In this document: piece by piece, positions 15,784-24,225 of the stretch
Numbering within the stretch: position 1 is the first letter of the stretch
Layout of the letters: each line of letters starts with the position of its first letter
DNA from: a virus
Length of the DNA stretch: 64,000 nt
Virus record (IMG/VR): IMGVR_UViG_3300030419_004471
Span: 124,001 to 188,000 of that record
Strand: one strand, 5' to 3'
The notes under the pieces: model-generated
What the model was told of the DNA's origin: nothing
What the model saw: the letters and a program-made list of their open reading frames with translations, nothing else
The model's database searches: none
Made by a program: the position numbers and the translations under genes

Positions 15784-16964
15784 TTTTTAATACAATCTAC
15801 AATATATTCTCTTTGTTCTTTAGTTACCCACCAACCAACTGGTATCGAAACTACCTTATCAATTGTTTTTTCCAAATTAGGTAAATCAGTTTTAAACTCT
15901 TCCATACAACTATGTTTATCGTTTCTTTCGTGAACCTGAGATACCATAATGTTACACTCTTTCATATACTCATAGAACGAAGGTCTATCATCAACTAATA
16001 GTGAGTAAATCCAAAATGATGATTCAAATCCTTCTTCTCTTTTCAATAATGTAACTCCTTCTACATTTTGTAATTCAGAATCATAATAAGCTGCGTTATC
16101 TTTATGTTTACTAACAATATCATCTATATGTTTAAAATTCTCCATACCAACAGCTGCACATATATCATTCATATGAAACTTAAATCCCCATTCAGGAATA
16201 TCTGCTTCACATCTAAAATCAGTTCTACCCTTTGGATTTCTATCAATACCATACCATCTAAGTAATTTTGCTCTTTCATATAATTCATCATGCGGACAAA
16301 ATAATAAACCACCATCAACAGAGGTTATATGTTTGATTGCTTGTAATGAGTTCATCACAAAATTATTATGATTTCCTAAATATTTTCCTTTATACTTTGA
16401 ACCAAAAGCATGAGCCGCATCTTCTATCAATGCTGGTGCCCATCCATTCTTGCCTCTGAATTTAGCTCTGATATCTCTAATCTTATCTAAATCCAATGGA
16501 TATCCTCCCCAATGAACTCCCATAATAGCTTTTGTTTTTGGAGTCATCTTCTTTTCCAAATCCTCCAAACACATATTCAAAGTTGTTGGGTCAATATCTA
16601 CCCATTTGATTTTAAGATTGTTTGCTACGATTGGCCAATTAGATGCAGTACAAGTTAATGGTGTTGCTAATACCTCATCACCATCTTCTATACCAGGCCA
16701 ATTATGTTCTACAAAAGCAACTCCAAAAAATTCTTCTCTCCAATGTGGTTTTGGTTTTTTTAATAAATGTAATGCTAAATGTAAAGCTGATGTTCCAGCA
16801 TTTGTAGTTACTACTTTCTCATTACCAAAGTATTCCCCAAGTTGTTTTTCAAACTCATCTACTTTAGTTCCTTGTCCAATGTAACCACTATCTAATACTT
16901 CTCCAACTTTTTCTTTGGCAGTTGGTGCCATAAAAACTTTAAATAAAGGGATTGTTTCTTTCAT
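15774..16964 (-). CDS. DegT/DnrJ/EryC1/StrS sugar aminotransferase
   Basis: A PLP-dependent sugar aminotransferase of 396 aa. The pocket includes TNAGTSALHLAL (about 55-66), IEDAAHAFGSK (about 180) and the Schiff-base Lys at about 211 in SLQAIKHITSVDGG. These enzymes move an amino group to a keto-sugar nucleotide. I chose ATG at 16964, which overlaps the upstream stop as TAATG, over 16973. No sugar dehydratase or epimerase is seen in the window, so the keto sugar may come from the host or from genes outside. Confidence 0.85.
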   Translation of the reverse strand: MKETIPLFKVFMAPTAKEKVGEVLDSGYIGQGTKVDEFEKQLGEYFGNEKVVTTNAGTSALHLALHLLKKPKPHWREEFFGVAFVEHNWPGIEDGDEVLATPLTCTASNWPIVANNLKIKWVDIDPTTLNMCLEDLEKKMTPKTKAIMGVHWGGYPLDLDKIRDIRAKFRGKNGWAPALIEDAAHAFGSKYKGKYLGNHNNFVMNSLQAIKHITSVDGGLLFCPHDELYERAKLLRWYGIDRNPKGRTDFRCEADIPEWGFKFHMNDICAAVGMENFKHIDDIVSKHKDNAAYYDSELQNVEGVTLLKREEGFESSFWIYSLLVDDRPSFYEYMKECNIMVSQVHERNDKHSCMEEFKTDLPNLEKTIDKVVSIPVGWWVTKEQREYIVDCIKKWK

Positions 16965-17638
16965 TAATACCATAGTTTATTATCTCTTAGTAAATCAAAT
17001 GGTAAATCATTAGATTTATTAACTAAGTGATATAGATTTTTTCTTTTTAATATATTCATAAAATTCTTTTCTGCAAATTCTATATATCCAATTTTTTTGG
17101 AGTGTTTAAGATATTCACTAAAAATATCTGAGAAAAGAATATCTGCGTTATCTTGATTTAAAATACAAAGATTATCATCTGTAATTTCACTACCAGGCCA
17201 ATGTTGATTTGATATGTTTATTTTATCCATATCTAATTTATTTAAATCAATATCAATACTAGCTCCCAAATCATATCTACTTCTAATAACACAATCATAT
17301 TTTTCACCTGATAATTGTATGTGTTTGTAAGTCATTTCCCAACTATAAAACATTGGAAATGTTCTAAAGTTACCCCAAACATCATAATCCTCTAAAGGTC
17401 TACTTCTATCATCGTTTGGAGATTCAATACCTTCTCTATGTTTTGTAAACTTAACTGGTTTTTGTATGAAGAGTATTTTTGGTTTGTTATATATCCTTTT
17501 AACTTCATCGTATTCTTCATCTTTCCAACAATGTAAATACAAATCCACATCGTTATTATCAATAATATGTTTCCAATATTGTTTATATCCTTCTTCAACT
17601 TTTCTGGCTAAACCAGTTAACATTAATGCTACCTTCAT
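16964..17638 (-). CDS. Putative capsular glycosyltransferase-like protein
   Basis: A 224-aa protein beginning MKVALMLTGLARKVEEGYKQYW, the style of capsule-locus proteins that act on sugars. An RSRYD motif lies at 119-123, shared with 14525-15199. It abuts the GDPD-like gene at 17639. A glycosyltransferase is likely but not proven. Confidence 0.5.
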   Translation of the reverse strand: MKVALMLTGLARKVEEGYKQYWKHIIDNNDVDLYLHCWKDEEYDEVKRIYNKPKILFIQKPVKFTKHREGIESPNDDRSRPLEDYDVWGNFRTFPMFYSWEMTYKHIQLSGEKYDCVIRSRYDLGASIDIDLNKLDMDKINISNQHWPGSEITDDNLCILNQDNADILFSDIFSEYLKHSKKIGYIEFAEKNFMNILKRKNLYHLVNKSNDLPFDLLRDNKLWY

Positions 17639-18127
17639 CTAAATAATTGTTTGATTTCTTTTTGTAAAGATTTCATCTTTAAAATTTGATATAAAATCTG
17701 AACATACTCCATAACATTTACTAACATCATCATTGTATCTTTCAGGTTGAACTGCTATACTATACTTTAATGGTTGTTTACCTGGAAAAGCCCAAATATA
17801 ACCTTTAGAAGTGATAGTTACATCATCAGTTTGATGATAAAAATAATTTAATTCTTTATATCCAAGAGTTTCTTCTAAATTTTTGAGTTCTTCTATTGTT
17901 TTTATATCTTTACAATGAACCCATAATTGATTACTTCTTCTTGTTAACCATTTAAAAGCTACTTCATATTGAGGTTCATCGTGTCCCAACCAAAAAAATC
18001 CATCTACAAACCATAAATCTATCTCAACATCATAACCTTGTTTTAAAGCATCATTAATATATTTAGGTTCATTTTCTAAATCTGGTTGCTTACCATTAAT
18101 ATTTCCTCTATGCGATATTAATCTCAT
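17639..18127 (-). CDS. Glycerophosphodiester phosphodiesterase-like protein
   Basis: The N-terminus SHRGN and then EIDLWFVDGFFWLGHDEP are the two metal/catalytic regions of the GDPD/PI-PLC barrel (His5, Glu/Asp in EID, His54 in GHDEP). At 162 aa it is shorter than usual GDPDs (about 240 aa or more), and similar short forms occur in bacterial capsule loci. Overlaps its neighbours by 1 nt at both ends. It may process a phosphodiester-linked glycan precursor. Confidence 0.65.
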   Translation of the reverse strand: MRLISHRGNINGKQPDLENEPKYINDALKQGYDVEIDLWFVDGFFWLGHDEPQYEVAFKWLTRRSNQLWVHCKDIKTIEELKNLEETLGYKELNYFYHQTDDVTITSKGYIWAFPGKQPLKYSIAVQPERYNDDVSKCYGVCSDFISNFKDEIFTKRNQTII

Positions 18128-18555
18128 TAATTAAAATAAATTTCTGAAGCATCATCTTCTATCTCTTCTATCCGTTTTGCTTTATCATCAATCACTAAAT
18201 CAAAGTGTGGTTTTGTTGGTTGAAAGGGTTTATCCTCTCTATAACCTACAATCAAATCATCAAATTTACATCCCCAACTTTCTAATTGTTTTGTTGTAAA
18301 ATCATATAAATCTCTCTGAGAAGTTCCTCCTCTACCAGTCCAATATGTTACATGCCAACCATCATCTTTAAATTTATTTATTTTATCAATATTTTTTTGA
18401 TTAGGTATAGCTGCTTCATAAACTCTCTTTCCTTCATAAAAACAAATTGTTTCATCTATATCTACAAATACTCTCTTTTGTCCTGTTGAGAATCTATTAG
18501 ATTCTATTGGTTGTTTATTTTTTGGTGTTTGGTTTTGTGGTACAAATAACTTCAT
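18127..18555 (-). CDS. HAD-superfamily phosphatase
   Basis: A 142-aa HAD protein: motif I VDIDETICF (about 32-40), motif II TYWTGRGG, motif III/IV FDLVIDDKAKR. Short HAD phosphatases of this kind occur in capsule and LPS loci. It lies between the GDPD-like gene and the bifunctional HAD-nucleotidyltransferase, with 1-nt overlaps, so the three form one module. Confidence 0.7.
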   Translation of the reverse strand: MKLFVPQNQTPKNKQPIESNRFSTGQKRVFVDIDETICFYEGKRVYEAAIPNQKNIDKINKFKDDGWHVTYWTGRGGTSQRDLYDFTTKQLESWGCKFDDLIVGYREDKPFQPTKPHFDLVIDDKAKRIEEIEDDASEIYFN

Positions 18556-19922
18556 TACTTATAATTTTCTAAATAGTATTTTAAATCTTCAGGTGTTCCC
18601 AGTCCCCACATCTTATCAATATTAAATGTACGAATTTCTTTTCCATCGCCTATTGCTTGATTGAAAACAGGACAAACATAAAACTCATTGTTCACTCTGA
18701 TATCCTTTTCAATCATATCCTCTGCATAGTTTACAAAATCAGAACCTTTCTTCCAATAGTAAAAACCAACAGTTGCTATATCTGATATAGGATTTTTCTC
18801 AGCTACCTCAGTTACTAATCCCTCATCATTAACTTTAGCGAAACTCCATTTAGGATGGGTTGCTTTGAAAGATACGATACCACCATCAGCTTCAGTTTCA
18901 TTCATTTTATATAAAAACTCATTTGAATCCCATTCTACGAATTGGTCTGAGTTAGCAAAAAATAATGGATTATCTGAATTGATGTATTCTTTGGCTAATA
19001 GTGCAGTACAAGCTGCTCCTTCGGTTATTCCATCTACTTCTACTATTTTACAACCTGGTGTTATTAGATTCAATAAAGTATCTAAGTTATATTTTTCTCT
19101 ATGTTCTTTTTGTACAACATAAACATAATTTGCTTTTATATTTAGATTTTCAACTACCACTTGAATCATAGGTTTTCCTTTTACATCTATTAATGGTTTA
19201 GGAAATGTATATCCAGCTTGTTGAAATCTACTTCCAGCTCCTGCCATTGGAATTAAAACTGTTAGGTTTTCATCTCTCCAAGCAGGTGTTGATTGTATCT
19301 CTCCCATATTGATTTGATTTAATTTGTTTTTAATATTTTGTAATGTAACTTCTTTTGTATTCTTAACTCTTAGTATATGTGATTTAGAACGAGCTGCTGC
19401 AAGTAATCCATAAGGTGAATCTTCTACTATTAATGTTTCTTCAGGTAAACAACTCATCATTGATATTGCTTTCCAATACATCTCTGGATGTGGTTTACCA
19501 TTTTTAACATCTTCGTTAGATATTATTAAATCCATATATTCCATAATACCCAATTTAGATAAAACTGTCAAGCAAGTTTTTCTAATTGAGTTTGAACATA
19601 CTGCAATCTTATATCCACATTCTACCAAATCACTCATCAATTCAATAAGAACATTATTAACTTCAAGTGTTTTAAGTTTTTCTAAAGTTAATCTTTGTTT
19701 GGTTTCCCAAACCTCAGAATGATTTTCTGTTGGTAATCCTTTCTTTTCGGATAACATATCTAATTTTTGAACTGTTTTCAATCCATCGTAAGTAGATAAA
19801 TGTTCATTCCAACTAATAGCATATTTTTTACCTAACGCTTCATTTAGTGCATTATAGTGAATGTTTTTAGCTTCAACTAAAACTCCATCCAAATCAAATA
19901 TAACTAATTTTATTTTACTCAT
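18555..19922 (-). CDS. Bifunctional HAD hydrolase-sugar nucleotidyltransferase
   Basis: A 455-aa fusion. Residues 1-200 are a beta-phosphoglucomutase-like HAD domain (Asp10-Leu-Asp12 in FDLDGVLVE; VCSNS; EDSPYGLLAA). Residues 218-455 are an RmlA-type NTP transferase: LIPMAGAGSRF at 223-233, Lys242 in FPKPLIDVKGKP, FANSDQFVE with the metal Asp, and GFYYWKKGSDF. Together they could interconvert and activate a sugar phosphate. Such fusions occur in bacterial surface-glycan loci. The stop overlaps the GDPD module and the start overlaps GroES by 4 nt. Confidence 0.8.
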   Translation of the reverse strand: MSKIKLVIFDLDGVLVEAKNIHYNALNEALGKKYAISWNEHLSTYDGLKTVQKLDMLSEKKGLPTENHSEVWETKQRLTLEKLKTLEVNNVLIELMSDLVECGYKIAVCSNSIRKTCLTVLSKLGIMEYMDLIISNEDVKNGKPHPEMYWKAISMMSCLPEETLIVEDSPYGLLAAARSKSHILRVKNTKEVTLQNIKNKLNQINMGEIQSTPAWRDENLTVLIPMAGAGSRFQQAGYTFPKPLIDVKGKPMIQVVVENLNIKANYVYVVQKEHREKYNLDTLLNLITPGCKIVEVDGITEGAACTALLAKEYINSDNPLFFANSDQFVEWDSNEFLYKMNETEADGGIVSFKATHPKWSFAKVNDEGLVTEVAEKNPISDIATVGFYYWKKGSDFVNYAEDMIEKDIRVNNEFYVCPVFNQAIGDGKEIRTFNIDKMWGLGTPEDLKYYLENYK

Positions 19923-20224
19923 TTTTTAAGAATACCTAACAATTGATGTTCATTAAATAAAAGAAATTTATCATCTCCCATTTTGATTTCATCGCCTGCC
20001 ATATCTTTAGCATACATAACTTTATCACCAACTTTAACTGTCATTGGTATTCGTTCTCCTGTTTGTGAAAAAATACCAGTTCCAACTGATACTACTTCAC
20101 CATATACTTTTTGTCCTCTTGTTGCACTATCTGCTATGATAATACCGCTTTTTGTTTTCATTTCGCCAGAGTCTATCTTTACAAGTACTCTGTCTCCTAA
20201 TGGTCTAAATTTACCTTCTTCCAT
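19919..20224 (-). CDS. groES: GroES-like co-chaperonin
   Basis: A 101-aa protein with the Cpn10 hallmarks: FRPLGDRVLVKID at the start, a mobile loop (GEMKTKSGIIIADSA), GEVVSVGTG and a DKVMYAKDMAGDEIK end. T4 uses gp31 for the same job and replaces host GroES during capsid folding; this protein is more GroES-like in sequence than gp31. It lies in the glycan operon between HAD-nucleotidyltransferase and a glycosyltransferase, overlapping both, so its position is unexpected. Confidence 0.9.
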   Translation of the reverse strand: MEEGKFRPLGDRVLVKIDSGEMKTKSGIIIADSATRGQKVYGEVVSVGTGIFSQTGERIPMTVKVGDKVMYAKDMAGDEIKMGDDKFLLFNEHQLLGILKK

Positions 20225-20954
20225 GCTTACCTTCGTCTAAATGACAAAATAACCCTTCACCATGCGCTACTTTGTATGTTTGTTTTGCCCACCACTTTGA
20301 AATATTACCTTCTAATGCAATACCCTCACCAGCGAACTGTTTAACTGTTTCTAAATAAAAATCCTTTTTGTATAAACAAGGATTATTTGTCCAATTACCA
20401 TAACGAGAAGTGGTGATAAAATATTCACCATCTCTTTTTATATGTTCTGGAAACTTTTCAGCTGGGTTACACCAATGAACCGAATCCAATAAATGAGGTG
20501 ATGTACATTCAATCTCTTTATCGTAATAGTCTAATTCTCTTCCTTGATATTGGAATGAGAAGTGTGGAAATCCCGGATTAGCTCTGTGTCTATATCTTAC
20601 ACAACTAAATCCATTATCTAATAATTTCACTCCACTTAACAATCTTGTTCTTGCGAGTTCTTTATCTTCTATTAATTTCCAATCATGCTCTAATACTAGA
20701 ACATTTTCTGTTTTAGCTTGTTCGGTAAGTTCTATAAATGCACTACCGATGCCAATGTTTTCTTTTTTTGCGATATATGGAATCCCAAAATGATTTGCTA
20801 TATCTTTATCTTGTTCTGAGAATTCTTGAAATAGGATACAAACATCATTAATCTGATGTAGAAATTCTTGATTGAAATATGTTTGTAGTGTGTTAACTAA
20901 AGTTTGTCCACTGTTCCATGCTAAAATTCCTATACTTATTGGGAGTTTTTCCAT
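20211..20954 (-). CDS. Putative family-2-like glycosyltransferase
   Basis: A 247-aa protein with the GT-A start PISIGILAWNSGQTLVNTLQ and LVLEHDWKLIED (about 85-96), where EHD replaces the usual DxD. The C-terminal part is aromatic-rich. It overlaps GroES (14 nt) and the upstream glycosyltransferase (19 nt). Donor and acceptor unknown. Confidence 0.55.
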   Translation of the reverse strand: MEKLPISIGILAWNSGQTLVNTLQTYFNQEFLHQINDVCILFQEFSEQDKDIANHFGIPYIAKKENIGIGSAFIELTEQAKTENVLVLEHDWKLIEDKELARTRLLSGVKLLDNGFSCVRYRHRANPGFPHFSFQYQGRELDYYDKEIECTSPHLLDSVHWCNPAEKFPEHIKRDGEYFITTSRYGNWTNNPCLYKKDFYLETVKQFAGEGIALEGNISKWWAKQTYKVAHGEGLFCHLDEGKHGRR

Positions 20955-21838
20955 TCTTCGTATTTATCAATTATAAAATCAACTCTTTGCTTTTGTGTAT
21001 GGTTATCTAATACTTTTCTATATCCATTCTCAGCTATTCTTTCTCTCTCTTTATTATCATCTGCATATTTGTTCATTTTGTTAATACAATCAACCATATC
21101 ATTATAGTAAACTATATCCTCACCATCAACAAATAGTTCATCTAATCTTTTTGATTTATTTAATCTATCAGTTAGTACCATTTTTTTACAAGCCATTCCT
21201 TCAAATATTCTACGAGTAATTTCACCCCATCTACTATGTTGAAGTACTATCATACCACTATTTAAAAATTGAGTATGTTCATCAGATTCCATTCCATTTT
21301 TATTACCAATACTTCCAGCTGAATGTGCAGTTATAGTATCTAAAAACTGAGAACCTCCCATACCTCTAGTTGTAACTGCTATAAATTGATTTTCAACTTC
21401 TTCTATTGGATATTGAACTCTTGTATCTGCAAAGTGTGTCCACCAATAAGCATTTCTTCCTCTTTTCTTATATTCTTCAGCTGATTCATAATCAGGTGAA
21501 AGAGTCATATGAAATCTTTCAGATTTTGGATAGTTGTTTTCAAAATTTTGTGGGTCATCTCCACTCTCTTGTACCCAAAATGCTGATGGTAGTTTTTCTT
21601 TATCTAATTCTGGTGAATCAAATCTACCCCAATCCATAAACAATACGATATTAGAATCATCTTCTTTACTTAACCAATCTTTAATATTATCATCAAAGTA
21701 TTGACCTGTTCTATTTGAACCTATGGAAACTATATTAACATCCCATCCTCTATCTTCAAACTCATAAGCTAATGATAATGGTGTTGACCACTTCTCACCA
21801 TCATATGCATATACAAATGTTATTTTAGATTGTTTCAT
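20936..21838 (-). CDS. Group-1-type glycosyltransferase
   Basis: A 300-aa GT-B protein; start ATG at 21838 gives MKQSKITFVYAYDG, preferable to 21928 which would overlap the upstream gene by over 100 nt. The C-terminal half carries HSRWGEITRRIFEGMACKK, the E-x7-E-like donor site of CgeB/group-1 enzymes, and ends with AENGYRKVLDNHTQ as in this family. It belongs to the glycan island. Confidence 0.65.
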   Translation of the reverse strand: MKQSKITFVYAYDGEKWSTPLSLAYEFEDRGWDVNIVSIGSNRTGQYFDDNIKDWLSKEDDSNIVLFMDWGRFDSPELDKEKLPSAFWVQESGDDPQNFENNYPKSERFHMTLSPDYESAEEYKKRGRNAYWWTHFADTRVQYPIEEVENQFIAVTTRGMGGSQFLDTITAHSAGSIGNKNGMESDEHTQFLNSGMIVLQHSRWGEITRRIFEGMACKKMVLTDRLNKSKRLDELFVDGEDIVYYNDMVDCINKMNKYADDNKERERIAENGYRKVLDNHTQKQRVDFIIDKYEEWKNSQ

Positions 21839-22448
21839 AAAATTCGTTTTGTTTTTCCTGTCTTTCAATTTTTTTGTGATGATATAAACAATATTCTTCT
21901 TGTGGAGGAAAGTTTGAAACAGTATCATAACCTGTAATTCTTTCGTGAACTTTATTCATCCACATTATTTCTGGTGTGTTTCTATAAACTCTAGTTTGAT
22001 AATCAGGGAAATTAACCCAACCTTTATCACTTACATTCCATCCCCATTTTTTAATATGTTCATCTGTTAATCCTTCAACAGTATTTATTCTTGGAATAAA
22101 AATAACATCAACTTCATTACCATCCAATATATCAGCTAATGAACTTGCTAAGTATTCATTTGGAATTTCATCTGCATCAATCTGAAAAATATAATCTTTG
22201 GTACAATGTGATTTTAAATTATTTTTAAATGATGCGAAATCTTTATTTAATGGAAATGCAATTACTTTGTATCCGTGCATCTTTTCCATTATTTTTAGAT
22301 ATTCCAATACTTCATCAGTAACCGATGATTCATCATACTGAACAACTACTTCATCATTTTCATTTGAGTGTAATTGTAAAAAGTTTAGAAGATTCGTTAT
22401 CTCTTCTAATTCATTACATACTGTTATTGCGTAACTAATCGTTTTCAC
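21825..22448 (-). CDS. Family 2 glycosyltransferase
   Basis: Classical GT2 fold in 207 aa: AITVCNELEEITNLL at 7-21, PLNKDFASFKNN, and DxD at Asp91-Ala-Asp93 (FQIDADEIP). The C-terminal YLYHHKK-like end (CLYHHKKIERQEK) is usual for the WaaE-like group. Overlaps both neighbours (14 nt). Confidence 0.75.
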   Translation of the reverse strand: MKTISYAITVCNELEEITNLLNFLQLHSNENDEVVVQYDESSVTDEVLEYLKIMEKMHGYKVIAFPLNKDFASFKNNLKSHCTKDYIFQIDADEIPNEYLASSLADILDGNEVDVIFIPRINTVEGLTDEHIKKWGWNVSDKGWVNFPDYQTRVYRNTPEIMWMNKVHERITGYDTVSNFPPQEEYCLYHHKKIERQEKQNEFYETI

Positions 22449-22962
22449 TTCTATCTTGTTTTAATACGTCTTTAATTTCTGCTTTTGTATCTGTCTCTTC
22501 ATTAAATAATTTTACTAATGCATCATATTCAAAAACTACTTCACTAGCGTTTTGTATTTTATCTATAAAATATGTTCTATAGTTACCTAATCTATAGGAA
22601 TAGACAGCTCTATTATTTTTAATAAACCCATCAAATAATCTTTTACCTGGTGCATCAAATTTTTTCAATAAAGATGCCAAATCTTTATAATCTGGTGTTA
22701 TTGGGTTAGTTTTATCTCTTAGCTTTCTAAGCATTGATATTAAGGATGTTGGTAATACCTCATTAATTTTTATACAATGTAATTTCATCTTACCTCCATC
22801 AGAAACTCTACCAATTACAAAAACATATCTTGCATCAGGTCCTCTTTTAGTATCACCACCATAGTTAACAAGTCTGTAAATATTTCCTTGTTTTATCTGA
22901 GCTTTAGCTACTCTTCTTTCTGGTTTAAGAAACTCTAAATATTGATTTATATAATTTGGCAT
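22435..22962 (-). CDS. Hypothetical phage protein
   Basis: A 175-aa protein with a beta-rich core (NIYRLVNYGG, RYVFVIGRVSDGGKMKLHCIKIN, YRLGNYRTYFIDK) that resembles uncharacterised proteins of marine T4-type phages. The core recalls a small SH3/OB-like fold. It lies between two glycosyltransferase genes with a 1-nt overlap. Function unknown. Confidence 0.65.
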   Translation of the reverse strand: MPNYINQYLEFLKPERRVAKAQIKQGNIYRLVNYGGDTKRGPDARYVFVIGRVSDGGKMKLHCIKINEVLPTSLISMLRKLRDKTNPITPDYKDLASLLKKFDAPGKRLFDGFIKNNRAVYSYRLGNYRTYFIDKIQNASEVVFEYDALVKLFNEETDTKAEIKDVLKQDRSEND

Positions 22963-24224
22963 TATAACTTTTTAATTTCAGGTAATTTTAAACTTACAAA
23001 CTCTGGTAGTTTGATATATTTATCCATAATTTTTCCGAACTTCTCATGCATTGCTTTTAAAGAAAAGTTTTTCTTTGTATTATTAACTAATCCTTTTGAT
23101 TTATTTGAATAAGTTTTATAATCGTTAAATACTTTATCAATCATACCAGCCGCATAAGAGTAATTTAATTGATACCATTTTGCTTCTTTTAATAAGAACT
23201 TATCTGCAACACTTGGATGAATATTATCCAATGCTCCTTCTAAAAATACAGTGTTCTCTTCTGGTAAGAAATCTAAATGCCCACTCCATTTGGATACTAA
23301 GATAGGTTTTCCTGTTAGTGAGAATTCACATAATGGTCTCCCATATCCCTCACCTTTAGTAAAAGATATCATAGCTTTTACTTTTGGATGATGATACAAA
23401 GATGCCATTTCATCTTCATGCAAATCACCAAATAAAAGATATATTGGTGGACAGTTATCTCCGAATTGAGATTTTATTGATTTAATCTTAGCTGATATAT
23501 CTTCTCTATCAATAACTGAGAATCCAGCTGAAGATGTTTTTAATATTAATCCTGGTTGTTTATTTTTTGGAGTATTTTTAAAAACAGTACAGAATGTTTG
23601 AATCATCATACCAACATCCTTTCTATCTTTACCTAAATCTCCTTTTAACCAATGCCCAACAAAAAGATAATTCCAATCAGTTTCTATCCCTTCTAAAACA
23701 TCTTTTTCTGTTTTAGGATTTAAAAATGTTTCTAATTGAACTCCCTCATGCAAAACTTCTATAGGTGTAGTTACCTTATGTTGTTTTACAACTTTATTTG
23801 TTCTCTTATCTCTTTCATCATATATAGTATTTGCCAATGTAGCTTTAGAGAATTCTGTAGGTACTATAATCAAATCCATTCTATTACATCCATCAATCCA
23901 ATCTTTTGGTGCTAATGTTGATTCAATACCAGCCGTTATACCAATACTAAACTTAGCTCTTTTTTGGAATTCATTTGGTACTGTCATTTGAATATGAACC
24001 TCTGGTTGTTTATCTACTGGTCTTGCACAACTTTCTAATAATTTTTTACCAAAATCTGTTGTTGGATTTATTTGATTTTGTGGTGTAGTACCCCAACGAG
24101 TTGGAATAGTATGTACATCAAACTTATCATATTCAAAAATTGATTTCAAGATATCTCTTGAATGGTCACCATATCCACTTCTTGTTGCAACTGGCGCCTG
24201 ATATATTAATAATGGTTTACTCAT
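22962..24224 (-). CDS. GT-B glycosyltransferase, family 4-like
   Basis: A 420-aa GT-B enzyme. The N-terminal domain starts LLIYQAPVATRSGYGDHSRD; the C-terminal donor domain has FVGHWLKGDLGKDRKD and the E-x7-E signature in GEGYGRPLCEFSLTGKPIL. The upstream glycosyltransferase (24226-25617) has the same architecture and the genes are one nucleotide apart. Acceptors may be surface glycan or DNA; the sequence cannot decide. Confidence 0.75.
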   Translation of the reverse strand: MSKPLLIYQAPVATRSGYGDHSRDILKSIFEYDKFDVHTIPTRWGTTPQNQINPTTDFGKKLLESCARPVDKQPEVHIQMTVPNEFQKRAKFSIGITAGIESTLAPKDWIDGCNRMDLIIVPTEFSKATLANTIYDERDKRTNKVVKQHKVTTPIEVLHEGVQLETFLNPKTEKDVLEGIETDWNYLFVGHWLKGDLGKDRKDVGMMIQTFCTVFKNTPKNKQPGLILKTSSAGFSVIDREDISAKIKSIKSQFGDNCPPIYLLFGDLHEDEMASLYHHPKVKAMISFTKGEGYGRPLCEFSLTGKPILVSKWSGHLDFLPEENTVFLEGALDNIHPSVADKFLLKEAKWYQLNYSYAAGMIDKVFNDYKTYSNKSKGLVNNTKKNFSLKAMHEKFGKIMDKYIKLPEFVSLKLPEIKKL

Positions 24225-24225
24225 C

